A stretch of DNA of 64,000 nucleotides, from assembly GCA_028023455.1 (NCBI GenBank), contig JAQFVV010007251.1:1-64000 (forward strand), given 5' to 3'. Position 1 is the stretch's first letter, and every line of letters starts with the position of its first letter. This document shows, piece by piece, positions 1-11,527 of the stretch. Under the pieces are notes generated by a model that had not been told where the DNA came from, did not search any database, and saw only the letters and a program-made list of their open reading frames with translations. The position numbers were made by a program, and so were the translations under genes. Source of the stretch: Epiperipatus broadwayi (Eukaryota > Onychophora > Udeonychophora > Euonychophora > Peripatidae).

Positions 1-19
1 GCCTCAAGGCTAGCAAGTA

Positions 20-298
20 ATGGAATTTTGGAGCGTGGTTCAACAACACCTCTTTCCAAATGTACATAGGTATGCTTGCAGTAGGCACCTCTTTCTGAGG
101 AAACACAATATTGTGCATCCACTTGTGTGGCCATCTGGCAATTCACTCAACGATGATTTGAATAACTTACAGATGACATTTGCAAGTTCTCATCACGGAG
201 CGCGTAAATGGGCATTTGTATGTGAAATCAGAAAAACTCTGCTGAAAAGACATTTCAAGTTGTATGCAGTTCAAAAGCATAGGGGGAAGTGTGTGTGA
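20..298 (+). other. possible exon or repeat fragment, unidentified
   Basis: A 92-codon frame runs to a TGA just before a PLE begins. Its base composition is visibly richer in G+C than the flanking DNA, which is the main reason to mention it. I do not recognise the peptide; it has several His and Cys residues but no clear zinc-finger spacing. It could be the tail of a host gene that starts left of the window or part of an old mobile element. Confidence is low. Confidence 0.2.
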
Positions 299-411
299 TG
301 GCGCGTGATTCTTAATATGGAATACTATTTCCACTATGTTTTCTAAAAAATGAAAATACTTAATTGTAAATTATTAGAGAGAAAAAATATATAGTTAATA
401 ATAATAAATTT

Positions 412-452
412 GGCTGAACGTTTTCGAGGAACTGTGCCTCATACTCATAGCC
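412..452 (-). ncRNA. hammerhead-like motif, PLE-A left arm
   Basis: Read on the minus strand: outer stem GGCU...AGCC, 8-nt linker AUGAGUAU, stem II GAGG...CCUC, then GAA followed by AAC/GUU with no loop, one C, and the closing outer strand. This is the order of a type I hammerhead with a minimal stem III, but the first core segment is not the canonical CUGANGA. It lies in the 3' UTR-like part of the element. Hammerhead variants in PLEs are established; this assignment rests on pairing seen by eye. Confidence 0.5.
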
Positions 453-505
453 TTTGTGAAAATGTACTTAATATATGTAAATGAGAATATTCAAATGAGT
501 TACTG

Positions 506-1987
506 TTACGTAGCCCATTTTTTCGAGATGTCGAAGCACGTGTCTCTTCTGTTGATTGCATGGATGTCTCTGTTAATGTAGAATGCCTCTTTTATTTTCC
601 TCCTGTAGTCATTTGGTTCTGAGCATAAAATAACGGGGTTAGCGGGGATGAAATTGTGCCCTGATTGTTTAGTATGTTCAAAAAATGCAGAAGATGTACT
701 GCTGTTCGTTTGGGCTCTGTTGAGGGTGTACCGATGTTGAGCCAATCTGGTGTTAATTGTGGCTTTCGTTTCACCATAATATGTGGCGTGGCATCCGGCT
801 TGGGGGCAGGAAATGGAGTACACCACATGTGGGGTGAGCGCTGGATCAATGTAGTCTTTGGAGTTATTGATCAACCTATTAGTGTTGGGTGGAGTTCTGA
901 ATATTATGCTGAATTTGTTGCTCAAGGTTTTCGTTAGTTTGCTGGATATTTTAGGGATGTAGGGGACCGTTATTCTAGGTAGATTGGTGCGAGGCAATTT
1001 ATCATCTATTGTGCTGTTGAATTTCATGACTTTCCTCCTAATGGTTTTGTATTTAAATCCTGCTGCTAATAGGTCTTTAATATAATTGTTTATATTTTCC
1101 TTCATATGTGCTTCATATTTACACAAGTGATAGTTTCTAAACATAAATGCTTTGAGACCTGCGAATTTGTGCGATGCGGGTGATTTAGAATTAGGATGGA
1201 TGCAGCTTCGGATTTCGAATGGTACAATCATTTTGTAATCTATTGAGTGGCGGTCTCTTGACAAGGAAAGGTCGAGATATTTGAGTTCATTACTGTTTTC
1301 ATATGTAATAGAGAAAGATAGTTTAGTTGTGCTTTGTAATTCGCGTTGTATATTTAAAATATTATTTTTAGATGTTATAATGAAAATATCATCTACATAT
1401 CGTATATATATGAAGTCTGGGTTATTATTGAAATATTTTGGAATGATGGATTGCTCATATTTATTTAAGTATATACTGGATAACACGCCACTGATAGGGA
1501 GGCCCATGGGCCAACCATCTTGCATTGTGTACCATTTATCTTCGAAAAGAGTGAAGATATGGGAGTCAAGCCATGTCAGGAAAGCCATAATGAATTTAAT
1601 TCTCTCGTTAGGACAAGATATTCGCAACAACTCTTCGTGTATAATTTGGATGGATGCTTTTCTATTGATTGATCCATATAATTCCTTCACATCCATCGTG
1701 GCCATAACCGAGCTATGAGAGGTTTGAGTGTTTTTAATTCTGGAGATGAATTGAAAAGATGAATTTATTGTGTATGAGCCAAAATTAAGGTAATCTATAA
1801 TTAATTGATTAACCAATTTGGCCGTATTGAAATAATGCACGCCAGAGAAATCCATCATTAATCTAAGTGGTTCACCTGGATTATGTTGTTTTGAATGGGC
1901 AAACATTCGGGGAGGTCTAGTGGCAGAAGGATAAATCCTGTAATACTCGGATTTAGTGATCCCTTTGTCCTTGAAATTCCGAAGCAC
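506..1987 (-). CDS. PLE reverse transcriptase with GIY-YIG endonuclease, 5'-truncated
   Basis: The frame is open from the inverted-repeat junction (about 2030) to the stop at 506; the GTG at 1987 is only a convenient marker, not a true start. RT motifs are visible in order: motif A (MDVKELYGSI), motif B (GLPISGVLSSIY) and motif C (RYVDDIF). A thumb/linker region with the block SHKFAGLKAFMFRN follows, and then the GIY-YIG nuclease: VVYSISCP, two Cys spaced SCPQAGC, ATYYGET, the catalytic-type Arg in RLAQHR, and FFEHTKQSGH. Cys residues between the GIY and YIG halves are typical of PLE nucleases. The N-terminal part of a full PLE protein is missing. There is no internal stop, so the copy may have been active recently. 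Confidence 0.88.
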   Translation of the reverse strand: MLRNFKDKGITKSEYYRIYPSATRPPRMFAHSKQHNPGEPLRLMMDFSGVHYFNTAKLVNQLIIDYLNFGSYTINSSFQFISRIKNTQTSHSSVMATMDVKELYGSINRKASIQIIHEELLRISCPNERIKFIMAFLTWLDSHIFTLFEDKWYTMQDGWPMGLPISGVLSSIYLNKYEQSIIPKYFNNNPDFIYIRYVDDIFIITSKNNILNIQRELQSTTKLSFSITYENSNELKYLDLSLSRDRHSIDYKMIVPFEIRSCIHPNSKSPASHKFAGLKAFMFRNYHLCKYEAHMKENINNYIKDLLAAGFKYKTIRRKVMKFNSTIDDKLPRTNLPRITVPYIPKISSKLTKTLSNKFSIIFRTPPNTNRLINNSKDYIDPALTPHVVYSISCPQAGCHATYYGETKATINTRLAQHRYTLNRAQTNSSTSSAFFEHTKQSGHNFIPANPVILCSEPNDYRRKIKEAFYINRDIHAINRRDTCFDISKKWAT

Positions 1988-2031
1988 ACCATTAATAAAT
2001 TTATCTCGGTTGAGTTTGATGTTAAAAGTGT

Positions 2032-2451
2032 TTGAGCAACAAATTCAGCATAATATTCAGAACTCCACCCAACACTAATAGGTTGATCAATAACTCCAAA
2101 GACTACATTGATCCAGCGCTCACCCCACATGTGGTGTACTCCATTTCCTGCCCCCAAGCCGGATGCCACGCCACATATTATGGTGAAACGAAAGCCACAA
2201 TTAACACCAGATTGGCTCAACATCGGTACACCTTCAACAGAGCCCAAACGAACAGCAGTACATCTTCTGCATTTTTTGAACATACTAAACAATCAGGGCA
2301 CAATTTCATCCCCGCTAACCCCATTATTTTATGCTCAGAACCAAACGACTACAGGAGGAAAATAAAAGAGGCATTCTACATTAACAGAGACATCCATGCA
2401 ATCAACAGAAGAGACACGTGCTTCGACATCTCGAAAAAATGGGCTACGTAA
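2032..2451 (+). pseudogene. PLE GIY-YIG endonuclease, inverted duplicate arm
   Basis: This plus-strand frame starts exactly at the palindrome junction and repeats the last 139 residues of the PLE-A protein on the other strand: NTNRLINNSKDY, SCPQAGC, YYGET, FFEHTKQSGH and INRRDTCFDI are all present. It has no RT domain and no start codon of its own, so it is an open but partial copy made by inverted duplication rather than a gene. Confidence 0.85.
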
Positions 2452-2504
2452 CAGTAACTCATTTGAATATTCTCATTTACATACATTAAGTACATTTTCA
2501 CGAA

Positions 2505-2545
2505 GGCTATGAGTATGAGGCACAGTTCCTCGAAAATGTTCAGCC
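2505..2545 (+). ncRNA. hammerhead-like motif, PLE-A right arm
   Basis: This is the mirror copy of the motif in the other arm: GGCU, AUGAGUAU, GAGG...CCUC, GAA, AAU/GUU, C, AGCC. The only stem III change makes a U-G wobble. It is read in the direction of the right-arm ORF, about 55 bases after its stop codon. Confidence 0.5.
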
Positions 2546-2606
2546 AAATTTATTATTATTAACTATATATTTTTTCTCTAATAATTTACAATTAAGTATT
2601 TTCATT

Positions 2607-3814
2607 ATTACAAATAAGGAGAAATTAAAACCACATTTATATGTTTGTTTAGTGTTTTAAGAATAAAGTATAGTCCTGTTAAACTGTAATAATAAATTAT
2701 AATCTTGTTAAACTTTAATAATAAATTATAGTCTTGTTACACGTTGTTTAGAGTCATTTTTCTTGTGTGCTAAATAAAAGTGTATTTGCATAATACTTGC
2801 AATACTTTCCTTGAGTCCGAAATCATTAAACTCCTAAAACTCAATACACCAGACAGATAAATTTAAGCAGATTGGAATATTTCATTATATTTTAGTTTAA
2901 TAAGAATTATTTATGGGATTGAAAACTTCAGACCAAGACATTTTATTTTATGTGTGTAAAGATGACTTTATTCCCAAACTACTAGCTTTGGTTGCACATT
3001 GTTCCGTACACATTTAAGTGAAGTGTCTAAGTAATAAATCTTAGTTAAATTATTGTGTTGTCATGGATGATGGAAGGACACAAAAGCACCCTTGTCTTTT
3101 CATCATTCCGACTGAGATTCGGGATAAAAAAGGGCTGTATTATTCAAATTTATGCGTTGTTATTGAATATGGTTATCATCTCTTTAAATATTATAATAGT
3201 GATATGTGGATGAAGATACCTGGAATTTAAATAAGGTAAATGTTTCCTATAGCCGACCAGAATGTCAGTCATATGCGACAACACAATACTGCCGAGCATT
3301 TTTCTTAAATATAACAGAGAACCCTGAGATTAATGTCATTATTATAAGTGCTCTTAAATTAAGGAGTGATTAATTATGATCAATATTACCAGCGTGGCAT
3401 GGCTTAAGAGATTGAAACTTCTAATTGTATAATAACAAAATATTGAGATCAGATTGGCAAATTAATGAATGTTTTGTTTTAGTCAGTAATATTAACAATG
3501 ACATGAAAAAATCATCATCATTGTCGAACAGTGCAAGTACTTACAGCTTAGAGAATGTGTTTTGGATAGAGAGAGAATGGTAGTTTATTCTAAATTTTTT
3601 TTTTAAATTTATTTTATTAATGATAATTTTTTTAAATTCTATCTGTGTCTTGACTGCATATCGCTGTAGCTGAATTATTATAACTAACCAAACGTCGAGC
3701 TATTAGGTAAAATATGGTTTGTTACCGTTCTATACGGGTGAAGATCTTCATATACGAATCGTTATGCTTTCGAATTCTTTAATTGAATTGGATTTGATAG
3801 GTTAGAAAATAATA
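2607..3814. other. no gene recognised
   Basis: A+T-rich DNA. Near 2665-2740 the segment reading roughly aaactgtaataataaattata is tandemly repeated about three times. I see no supported ORF, RNA gene or element end. Confidence 0.5.
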
Positions 3815-4195
3815 TATGCGGGATTTGAACTCAAGACTTTCACACGACCCACTACTCTCAGTGCCATCTCATATTGCTGACCCACCTGATCACACACATG
3901 TTGGAAAGAAAAATAATCACCAATATACATATTTCATGCTAAACCAGCAATCATCACTTGGTCCAGATTACCATCTCCACACATATATACAATCAGTGCT
4001 CAGCTTTATATTAAGATAGCCAATCTTCATACTTTAATGGACAGGCTTCAAACTATTCCAACTCACAACTCTTCAGCCTTCCATTTCATTGAAAATCTGA
4101 TGGTGAGACGCTCAAAGCCCTTGTTAGTGCCAAGGTTATCATCCTACCCATGTTGACATATTAGTCATTCTGACTCCTCATGTACAGGAGAATAA
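3815..4195 (-). repeat. dispersed repeat ending in a tRNA-like B box (copy 1)
   Basis: Read on the minus strand, this is homologous along about 350 bp to 55785-56150: a body including cagattttcaatg, a middle part with attggtgattattt, and a final segment ending gagttcaaatccc, which fits a Pol III B box. The open frame on the plus strand here is a by-product of the repeat. The tRNA-like part is at the downstream end of the shared body, which is unusual for a standard SINE with a 5' tRNA head. Confidence 0.6.
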
Positions 4196-4263
4196 TCCAT
4201 TTATACATACATATGCGAGGGATGGGTAGACCTTTTACACACTATTTATATAAATTAATACAC

Positions 4264-4305
4264 AGCTATGAGTATGAAGTCATGGAGCTTTGAAAGCGCT
4301 AAGCT
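4264..4305 (+). ncRNA. hammerhead-like motif, solo
   Basis: Outer stem AGCU/AGCU, linker AUGAGUAU, stem II GAAG...CUUU, GAA, loopless stem III AGC/GCU, then A. It has the same architecture as the PLE-A motif, with different but compatible bases in all three stems. No PLE coding sequence is visible beside it, so it may be a solo 3' end of a PLE. Confidence 0.5.
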
Positions 4306-7219
4306 TTAAATAAATTATTAATAAATATAACTTCTTTAACGAGCGTTAAAAGCGCATAATTATTGAAATTAATACATTGTAATTATATCTTTTTATATAT
4401 AAAAGTACATATAAATTCCAGATGACTGTCTAAAAATAATTAAAGGGGTGGGAAGTTTGGTTTCATGATTTTAAAAGAAGGAATTTGTAAATTAAAGTTA
4501 AAAAAAAAGTAAAATCTAAAACAAAGCTAATGGATTTTAGTTAGCTATTAACATTGTTTTTTGTCAAATCCATTTCCAAACAGGAAATTGATTTGAATTG
4601 ATTTTAGACAGTTATCTCACGATTGCATCTTTACTAACAATAGAGAAAAGACTCTTGTAAATTAGAGATCCATTAGAGCCAGGAAACCTAATTAAAATAA
4701 ACATTCTCTGAGGGGCTAAAAACTGACATAAATAGGGCTAAAAATCTATTGTGTCAGAGTTTGGTCAATGGTTGCTAGGTGTCTTCACGTCCGTTGAAAT
4801 TTTGAGGGCCAAGCCACCTGCCTGCCATCTTCAGCCTAACTCGTGCCAAGCTGTAGCTCCAAGAATGCCGCCTGCCACAGAAGATGTGTCAATACTTCAT
4901 GAAATCCTGAGGTAACCAGCCCAAAGACTGTATAATAGCCTTAACAACCCATTTTAATGTTGTAATTTAATTTGTAAACTAATTTTCTTTGTTTAATGTT
5001 TTTAAAAGTTCTGTTAATTTTTTTTATTTCAATCCTCTGCTACCTAATTAATCTGTCATCCAACTCACGCTTATTATTTTTATCATTTAGTGCGGTTTTG
5101 ATTTAATTTTAATATTTTCTCACTTAATTTTATTTATAAATGCCACTGAAACTTAATCTTGTGAATTTATGAAGGAGGGAATTAATGAGTTCTTGTTATT
5201 TATCTTAAATACCTCGTAAGATTGGGTTTGTGCTTTAAATGAATACCTCTTTTTTATATGTTTTATCGTAAATTTATACAAAATGTATAAATACTTTTGC
5301 AATCCGGGGGGAGGGATTGGTGTACATTAGTTTTATAAATTTCTTATTGATCATCATCACCATAAAGGCTGGCAACTTAAATTTGTTTTGTAATTTGCAC
5401 TATAAAGTGTGTGAATATTAGTATTGTTCCCTATGTTAAAATACTGATTCAAGAAGGGGGGAGTAATGCATGCTTCATTAATGAGTTTACTTTATAATCA
5501 ATGACTTTAGATTACATAGGTTATTATTTTAGCAAATCATTACGTATTTGTTAAACCATTTAAGGTGTTTCTTCAATTAAATTTAATGATGTTATATTAT
5601 TATGATAGCGTTGCTAGCATATGTCCAATTATTCATAAGCCGCATAAGGCTTCGATCTGATTTGCCTGTACCTCACTCCTGGGAGTCACGATCATTTCGT
5701 TAGTCATTCTTCTCCTCCAAATATATATATTATATACTGCTTTGAATTGCCTGTACCTCACTCCAGGGATTCAAAGCTTCATTGTTCATACCTCGTTCAT
5801 AAAAGAAGTCTATGTTTACTTCTAGAACATACAGGTTAGAGTATATGAAGCAATGTATAGATGTGCCTACCAACCTTTTTCTCCCTGTACCATTTTAGCA
5901 TGAAGCTGGCATGTGTCATCATTATAGAAAATTGGAGAATGACCTTATCCTGGTCAAATGTGCCATTTCCTCTCGCTGATAATATGCTAGCACCGCCATT
6001 TCTTTCAGTTAGTTTTCCAGCCTGTTTAGCAAAGTAAATCGTAATGATATGTGATAATAAAACGTTTTTTTTTTTATTTGTTGGAGTTTAAATCCAACTT
6101 CTCATGAAGCTGGCCTCCCTCTTATTGAAATAAACCTTTCATGCAATTACTGAGTTTTCGCTATATTTTATCGTTAACTGCTGAAAATGTAAAAGAAATA
6201 ATGTATTCTGCTGATTAAAATGTATCCTCATTTTTAATTATTATAAATCAAATATCTAAATAAAATAAACTTATGTATTAAAATCATCCAATCAGCGAAA
6301 TTCGATTGTATCTTTATAAATGTATTTTTTATGTATAAAACATCCACCAAACCACTCCGATAAATCCATTTCTGGTAACCGCCACACTAAATTAATATTT
6401 GTCAAAATCAAAATAATCGTAACAAAATTCTTTAATGTTTGTAATGAAAATAAAGTTTTATAAGCGTAGAGTTAATTATATATCTAAAACTCGTGTTTAA
6501 TTCTGTTCAAAATAAATATTAATATTTGAAACTTAATCCAGATGTCCGAATCTCCTTATTAATATTTATATTTATGTATACTCATAACTTAATATCTTGG
6601 GTTCACTCAATCTCATCATCATCATCACCAGTTGAGTCTCATGTAAAGTGTTGTAGCATCGGGCTGGGATATAATGAATTTATGTGGTATCACCATAGGC
6701 GTTGTTCATGTTATAGATTTGGAGAATAGGCAAATAGGTTAGAATTCATGATTGCTCCTGACCTGTGTATCTTGCACATGATTGGATTCGGGGTACTTTT
6801 GCTTAGATTCTAAATCTTGTTGAATGAATATACATTTTCGACTGGTACATATCCAGTATAATTTTCATGAGGACTTTAATCTTGAAAGGATATTCCAGTG
6901 CCCAACAGATATATCCTCTGGTCTATATGTGTTGTTGCCTCAGACAAATTCTTCTTTTGGTTGCCAAAAATATTCTTTATGTTTCTGGCATGTTTGTTGA
7001 TAGATTTTTGTAAGATTATGTATGTGTTGATGGGTATGCTCCATGGGCTTTAACCTGACTATTCCTTTGTGTACATCATTGACATATGCCAGGAGAGATA
7101 GGAGGGAGTAATTGGATTGATATTAAAGAAGAGTATATTCACAAAATATATTTTTGGATTGGATCAATGGATAAAGGTTCTAGCTTATTGTGCATTATAT
7201 ATGTTTCTGAAAACAAAAA
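4306..7219. other. no gene recognised
   Basis: Mostly A+T-rich. A patch at about 4750-4930 is richer in G+C but has no long frame. The short phrase ttgcctgtacctcactcc occurs twice (near 5662 and 5748), and catgaagctggc occurs near 5900 and 6103. A poly-T tract sits at 6065-6080 and a short CAT run near 6615. None of this identifies a gene. Confidence 0.5.
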
Positions 7220-9150
7220 CTTAAGGTAAATGATGGAAAGAGAAGTCTGGTTGTTTTTTCCATGAAGACGTTGGTGGTTTGAAGGCTAGTGAGATGGTTT
7301 GTACAGTGTGACCAGAGAATGGAGAAGGATTAAGAGTTATATCAATTAGATGGTGCAACATTGGTGAATAAAAATAAAGGTCAGTAGAATGGCATGTTGT
7401 GTGGTATAACTGCATTTTTTGGTAAAAACTCTTGGTACTCAGAAGAGAGATGGTAATCAGGTGTAATCACTTAGAGGTGAATATAGAGTAGTCAGGGTTA
7501 AAATCACAAATAAGAATTGTCAAGTGTGAAGTAGGCCCAAAAAAAGTGAATTAATAGCAAGTATTATATTTGATATGATTTTTCAGCCAGGGAGAATATA
7601 GACAAATATAATATTGATTGTTATGCCATGGTAGGGTAATGTGATAATTAATTGGTATTAATCTATATATAGAATATTGAAATATGAGAATGGGCAGGCT
7701 AAAGTAATAATGATTCCAGTACTAGCAGTCAATGATGCAGTGTCCCTGGGACATGCCCAGAATACCTGCTTATTGAGAGATCACTTTTGGAGCCATTGTA
7801 AATCTTTATTTCAAGCAGCCTCAAAATATATGGTTTAATGATGTCCATCCATTGATCTGGTGGTATAATTTTGAGATTGAATTAACATCCCTAATGTTAA
7901 ATGAACTACTTTTTATCTTAATTTGCTTAGATTGATTGAAGTTATGATGAAGAGATTTAGAGAAGAAGGCCAAGCTGCACTATATACTTAAATGGTTTAT
8001 TGTATGATTACTGTTTGGTGCTGCCTGTTATTGGCAGTAAGAACTGAGTTTTGACATTGGTTATGGATTCCCTGTCCATGTGTTGTATATTGTTCAGATT
8101 GTTTGTGGGGAATGTTGTGTCCATAGGAGTTGTTGAGCTATGATCATTTACAACCCCAGTAGATTTATCTTGAATATCTTCTGTTTTTGATTTTTTATTT
8201 GCTTTTAAGGATAGCAATTGTTGTTGGGGTTGTTATTGGTGGAAGGCATGGTGTTATTGTTTCCAGAAATTGCACAAATGTCTTATTCATTATTATACAT
8301 GGACTGTTTACCTTGTTGGATTGATGATCTTTTGTGAAGGATGGGGTTGATGTTTTTGTGTCAAAATTATCATTAAGCTTGTGATCATTGTTTTGTGTGA
8401 TGATCTGTGGTTCAGTGGTTAATTGGATGTGTCTTTGTGTTGGCATTACTTTTTCAGGTTGACCTTTGTATCCTTGTTGCTCTGTTTGATTTCCATGGGA
8501 ATCTGGTGTTGTATTCTGATCTTGTTATACTGTGTGGTAAGGTTGACATCACTGACAATAGGCATAACACTGGGATTTTAACCCCTGATGTATAAGGATA
8601 ATGTGGACTTATGATCAAGGATCTGGATTTCCTATGTTGTTAGGTTCAGGGTCTTGATGTAAGTTTAAACTCAAATCTATTTGTTGCTATGGGTATTGGA
8701 GTATCTCAAAGATAGATCTGTTTGAAGAAAGTAATTTTCCCAAATGGCTGCAGCATTTTTTGGAAAGCACCAGAGGAGTACCCAAAATATGCATTTGTGA
8801 GTATTACTGTTGATGCAATTTTCATCAATGGTTATGAGGACAAAGCTCCCATTCTTTTAACCTGGATTTGAAATTGGCACTTTTGATTATAAATCATAGA
8901 ATTCTATTGCTAGGTACCTGTACCTGGTATTTGGGTGCTCTATAATGCTCATGATGTTCAGCTGTTGTGGTAAATGATATAAAGTATTGTTAGTGTCTGT
9001 TGTTGATATTACAAATAAAACAAGAAGAAAAATCCTTTGAAATGATTTAAACACTGGTTGTGAAATTGTTAAGTGAAATTTTGTTGTGTCCAGCATTCCA
9101 TTGGCCCAGGCAATAGGGGGAAGCTTGACATGCTGAGCAATGAGATCCAA
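7220..9150 (-). mobile_element. degenerate LINE fragment (ORF1-like and endonuclease-like)
   Basis: Minus-strand translation gives broken stretches typical of LINE proteins: near 7900 SSSFNIRDVNS, then QWLQK and VFWACPRDTAS, and near 7330 LNPSPFSGHTV followed by SLAFKPP. These resemble the start and the SDH-type end of an APE endonuclease. Frames at 8008-8446 and 8887-9150 may derive from ORF1. Many stops and frameshifts make it a fossil. The clade is not clear, and the ORF1 part is a weak call. Confidence 0.45.
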
Positions 9151-9204
9151 ATTAATGGTTCGAAGTAAGTTGATATTGGATTTTTATTCCTTTGTGTAAA
9201 TTGT

Positions 9205-11064
9205 CATTTAATTATTCTATAAAATTCATATATAATGATCTATCTAAATTCCTATTCATATCCATAAGTTGTGTAACTACAAATAAACTATCTCCTATAT
9301 TTCCTAAAACTTCCTTGCATTTCCCCCCACTACATTATTCTCTTCCACCCATTTTACAACTCTTCCAACCACCATATATGAGAAAACTTTATATAAAACT
9401 GATGTTACCGCTATCAGCCTATAATTATTTAACTTTCTATGATCCTTACCCTTTCCTTTAAATAATAATCTTACTCTTGTATTATCCCAACTACCCGGAA
9501 AAACTCTTCTGTGTCATCTTATTAAAACATAATAACTTTACTTTTGCTCTATGCCCTAAATTCATTACCATCTCTGCTGACCATCCATCTATAACTCTTG
9601 CCTTTCCACTTTTCAATCTCTTCCCTGCCTCATTCAGTTCATTTTTTGTGAATCTAATATTCCCATTATTAAATGCTTTCATGTTTTCTATCACTAAGTC
9701 CTTCACATCTAACATCTTTTCTATATCCATTACATATCTATTTAAGATTCTCTCTAATTCTTCTCTAAAGCTACACTCTATTCCCTCATCATCTATTAAT
9801 ACTATCTCTCTCCCCTACATTTCTCCTCTTAATGTAATTCCAAAATTTCTTATTCCCATCTCTTCCACTTTTATTAATATTCTCCAACAATTTACTATTC
9901 AACTTCAACCTCTCTATATAATTATCCATTTTAGCCAACTTCTTTTTTCCTAACTACTTTTCCAATTTAGCATTAATATCTTTTTCACTTTCTTTGTTCT
10001 TAATAGCACACTTATATTCTCTGCATGCTTTTTTCCTCTCTTTTACACTTTTACTAAATCTTAATTACTTTTATTCTTCTGCATATTCTCAACTAAAATC
10101 CTATTTGCAACTTTTTCTATTTTACCACACCAGTCCTTATACTCATCCCTAACCAACTGTTCCATGGCTTCTACAACTTGTATAAAAACCTCTTCCAACT
10201 TATTCTTATCATTCACTCTCCATCCACACCTTTCACTATTGTTTCTACTTTTATTTCTATTCTCCATCACATTACTAACCATTTCTTACAATAAAGTTAT
10301 GATCACTATTACATACTCTCTCTTCATTATCAAACATCTTAATTTTTCTGTATTTTATTCATTCCCTCTTTTTCTATCAATACATAATCTATTGTGTGAA
10401 ATATATTATTCCTAGACCATGTGTAATGTCCCTCATACATATTTAATAAATTCCCAATGCTCAAATTCACTCTTTGACAAAATTCCTTCAAAACCTGACC
10501 ATTCTTTATTATCTACATCATCAATTTCTTCAATATGTCCATTCATATCCCCTATAACCATTATTCTCTTGCCCTTTTCTTTAAAACTCTGTATATCCTT
10601 AACTAGGCATTCATATATTCTACTGTTCTACTCCATTACGGTTTGACTATCTCCAGTGGCTATATACACTACCACCACCATCCATCTACCCAACCTTATT
10701 TCAAACCACAAATGTTCGACATTTAACAATATTAATATTTTTTTGATATAACACCTATACTACCACCCCTTTTTTCTTTTCTATTTATACCCTGCCATAC
10801 CACATTTTCTAAAATAGGTTCGCATTCTTCTCTTAGATGTGTTTCCACTACTACTAATACCTCAAGCTCTTCATTTTCAATTGCTTTGTTTAATTCCAGC
10901 CACTTTTCTGGTCTCCTACCACCTTGCATATTCAAATACCCAATTTTAACAATTCCTTCTTTGCTAACTATTCTTTTATAAATTCTTTCTTCTCCATTAT
11001 GTTTATAAAAAACGTTCTTACCATTAATATATTTACTTTTTTTTAAAAAAAAAATCATAATCAT
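9205..11064 (-). mobile_element. LINE with APE endonuclease and start of RT, copy 1
   Basis: Broken minus-strand frames run in element order. 11064-10732 gives the endonuclease start (VKIGYLNMQGGRRPEKW, VVVETHL, GINRKEKRGG). Around 10280-10060 comes the linker (EYKDWCGKIEKVANRIL). 9730-9491 gives the RT entry (RLKSGKARVIDGWSAEM), followed by KDHRKLNNYR and, near 9210, LYMNFI of RT motif A. The copy stops there, inside the RT. The same family recurs at 52860-55045, which helps align the frames. Several frameshifts and stops show it is dead. The C/T richness of the plus strand here is the shadow of an A/G-rich coding strand. Confidence 0.75.
10732..11064 (-). pseudogene. LINE APE endonuclease fragment
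   Basis: This is the best preserved piece of LINE copy 1: about 100 residues beginning a few residues before the endonuclease strand IGYLNMQGG, with ELEVLVVVETHL carrying the Glu that corresponds to the catalytic acid of APE nucleases, and the RGGSIGVISKK block. It ends in a frameshift and nothing suggests host use. Confidence 0.65.
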
Positions 11065-11527
11065 TAAATCAGATAAAATGCTAAACTTTATAAATTTTTT
11101 TAAAATTAATATCTATAATTATATTTTGTAGTAGATAAAAAAAAAAGTATTACTTTAGGTCCATTGGGATCCCAAAGAGAAGTTTTAAATGGCATTGTTT
11201 CACTGAATGAAGTAGTTATTGCTTTGACTTGTATCTCTTAATATTTTACGCATTAACTCAACAATAGAATAATTGATAAATCAATCAAGAGAGGTTCAAT
11301 TTTTAAGCTAATTGTTAGTTTTTCCAACTCTTTGGAATGTGGCTGGTGAGAAGAAGAGAATCCTCACTCCCTTTGTTCTTTGCTATCTATCAAGCCATTT
11401 CTTGTTCAGAAATTTCCAATAAAATGATGGTTTGCTTATTAGTTCCAAAGATAAACTTTAACAATTGCAAAATCTCTGTATTATTCTTTTTTTCATTCTT
11501 CGCCCAGTTTTCTATTTTAAGAGATTC
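11065..11527. other. no gene recognised
   Basis: A+T-rich spacer with several A or T runs between two LINE fragments. No supported feature. Confidence 0.4.

Larger units (their letters stand above)
349..2606. mobile_element. Penelope-like element, inverted duplication (PLE-A)
   Basis: The two ends, 349-925 and 2032-2606, are inverted copies of each other, about 575 bp each. Each arm holds the PLE GIY-YIG endonuclease end of the ORF plus its 3' UTR. Between them only the minus-strand arm continues into the reverse transcriptase, reaching the junction near 2031. So the element is 5'-truncated and joined head to head to an inverted copy of its own 3' end. The arms differ by only a few bases and two or so amino acids in the endonuclease, so the structure is fairly young. 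Inverted or tandem terminal copies are known for Penelope elements. Confidence 0.85.

Noticed and set aside
1281-1718. 145-codon plus-strand frame
   Set aside because: It lies antisense to the PLE-A reverse transcriptase and has no features of its own.
1858-2292. Minus-strand frame across the PLE-A junction
   Set aside because: It is an out-of-frame shadow of the inverted nuclease arm.
9477-9953. 158-codon Phe/Ser/Ile-rich plus-strand frame that looks like membrane segments
   Set aside because: It is the antisense shadow of an A/G-rich LINE coding strand, which always gives hydrophobic-looking frames.
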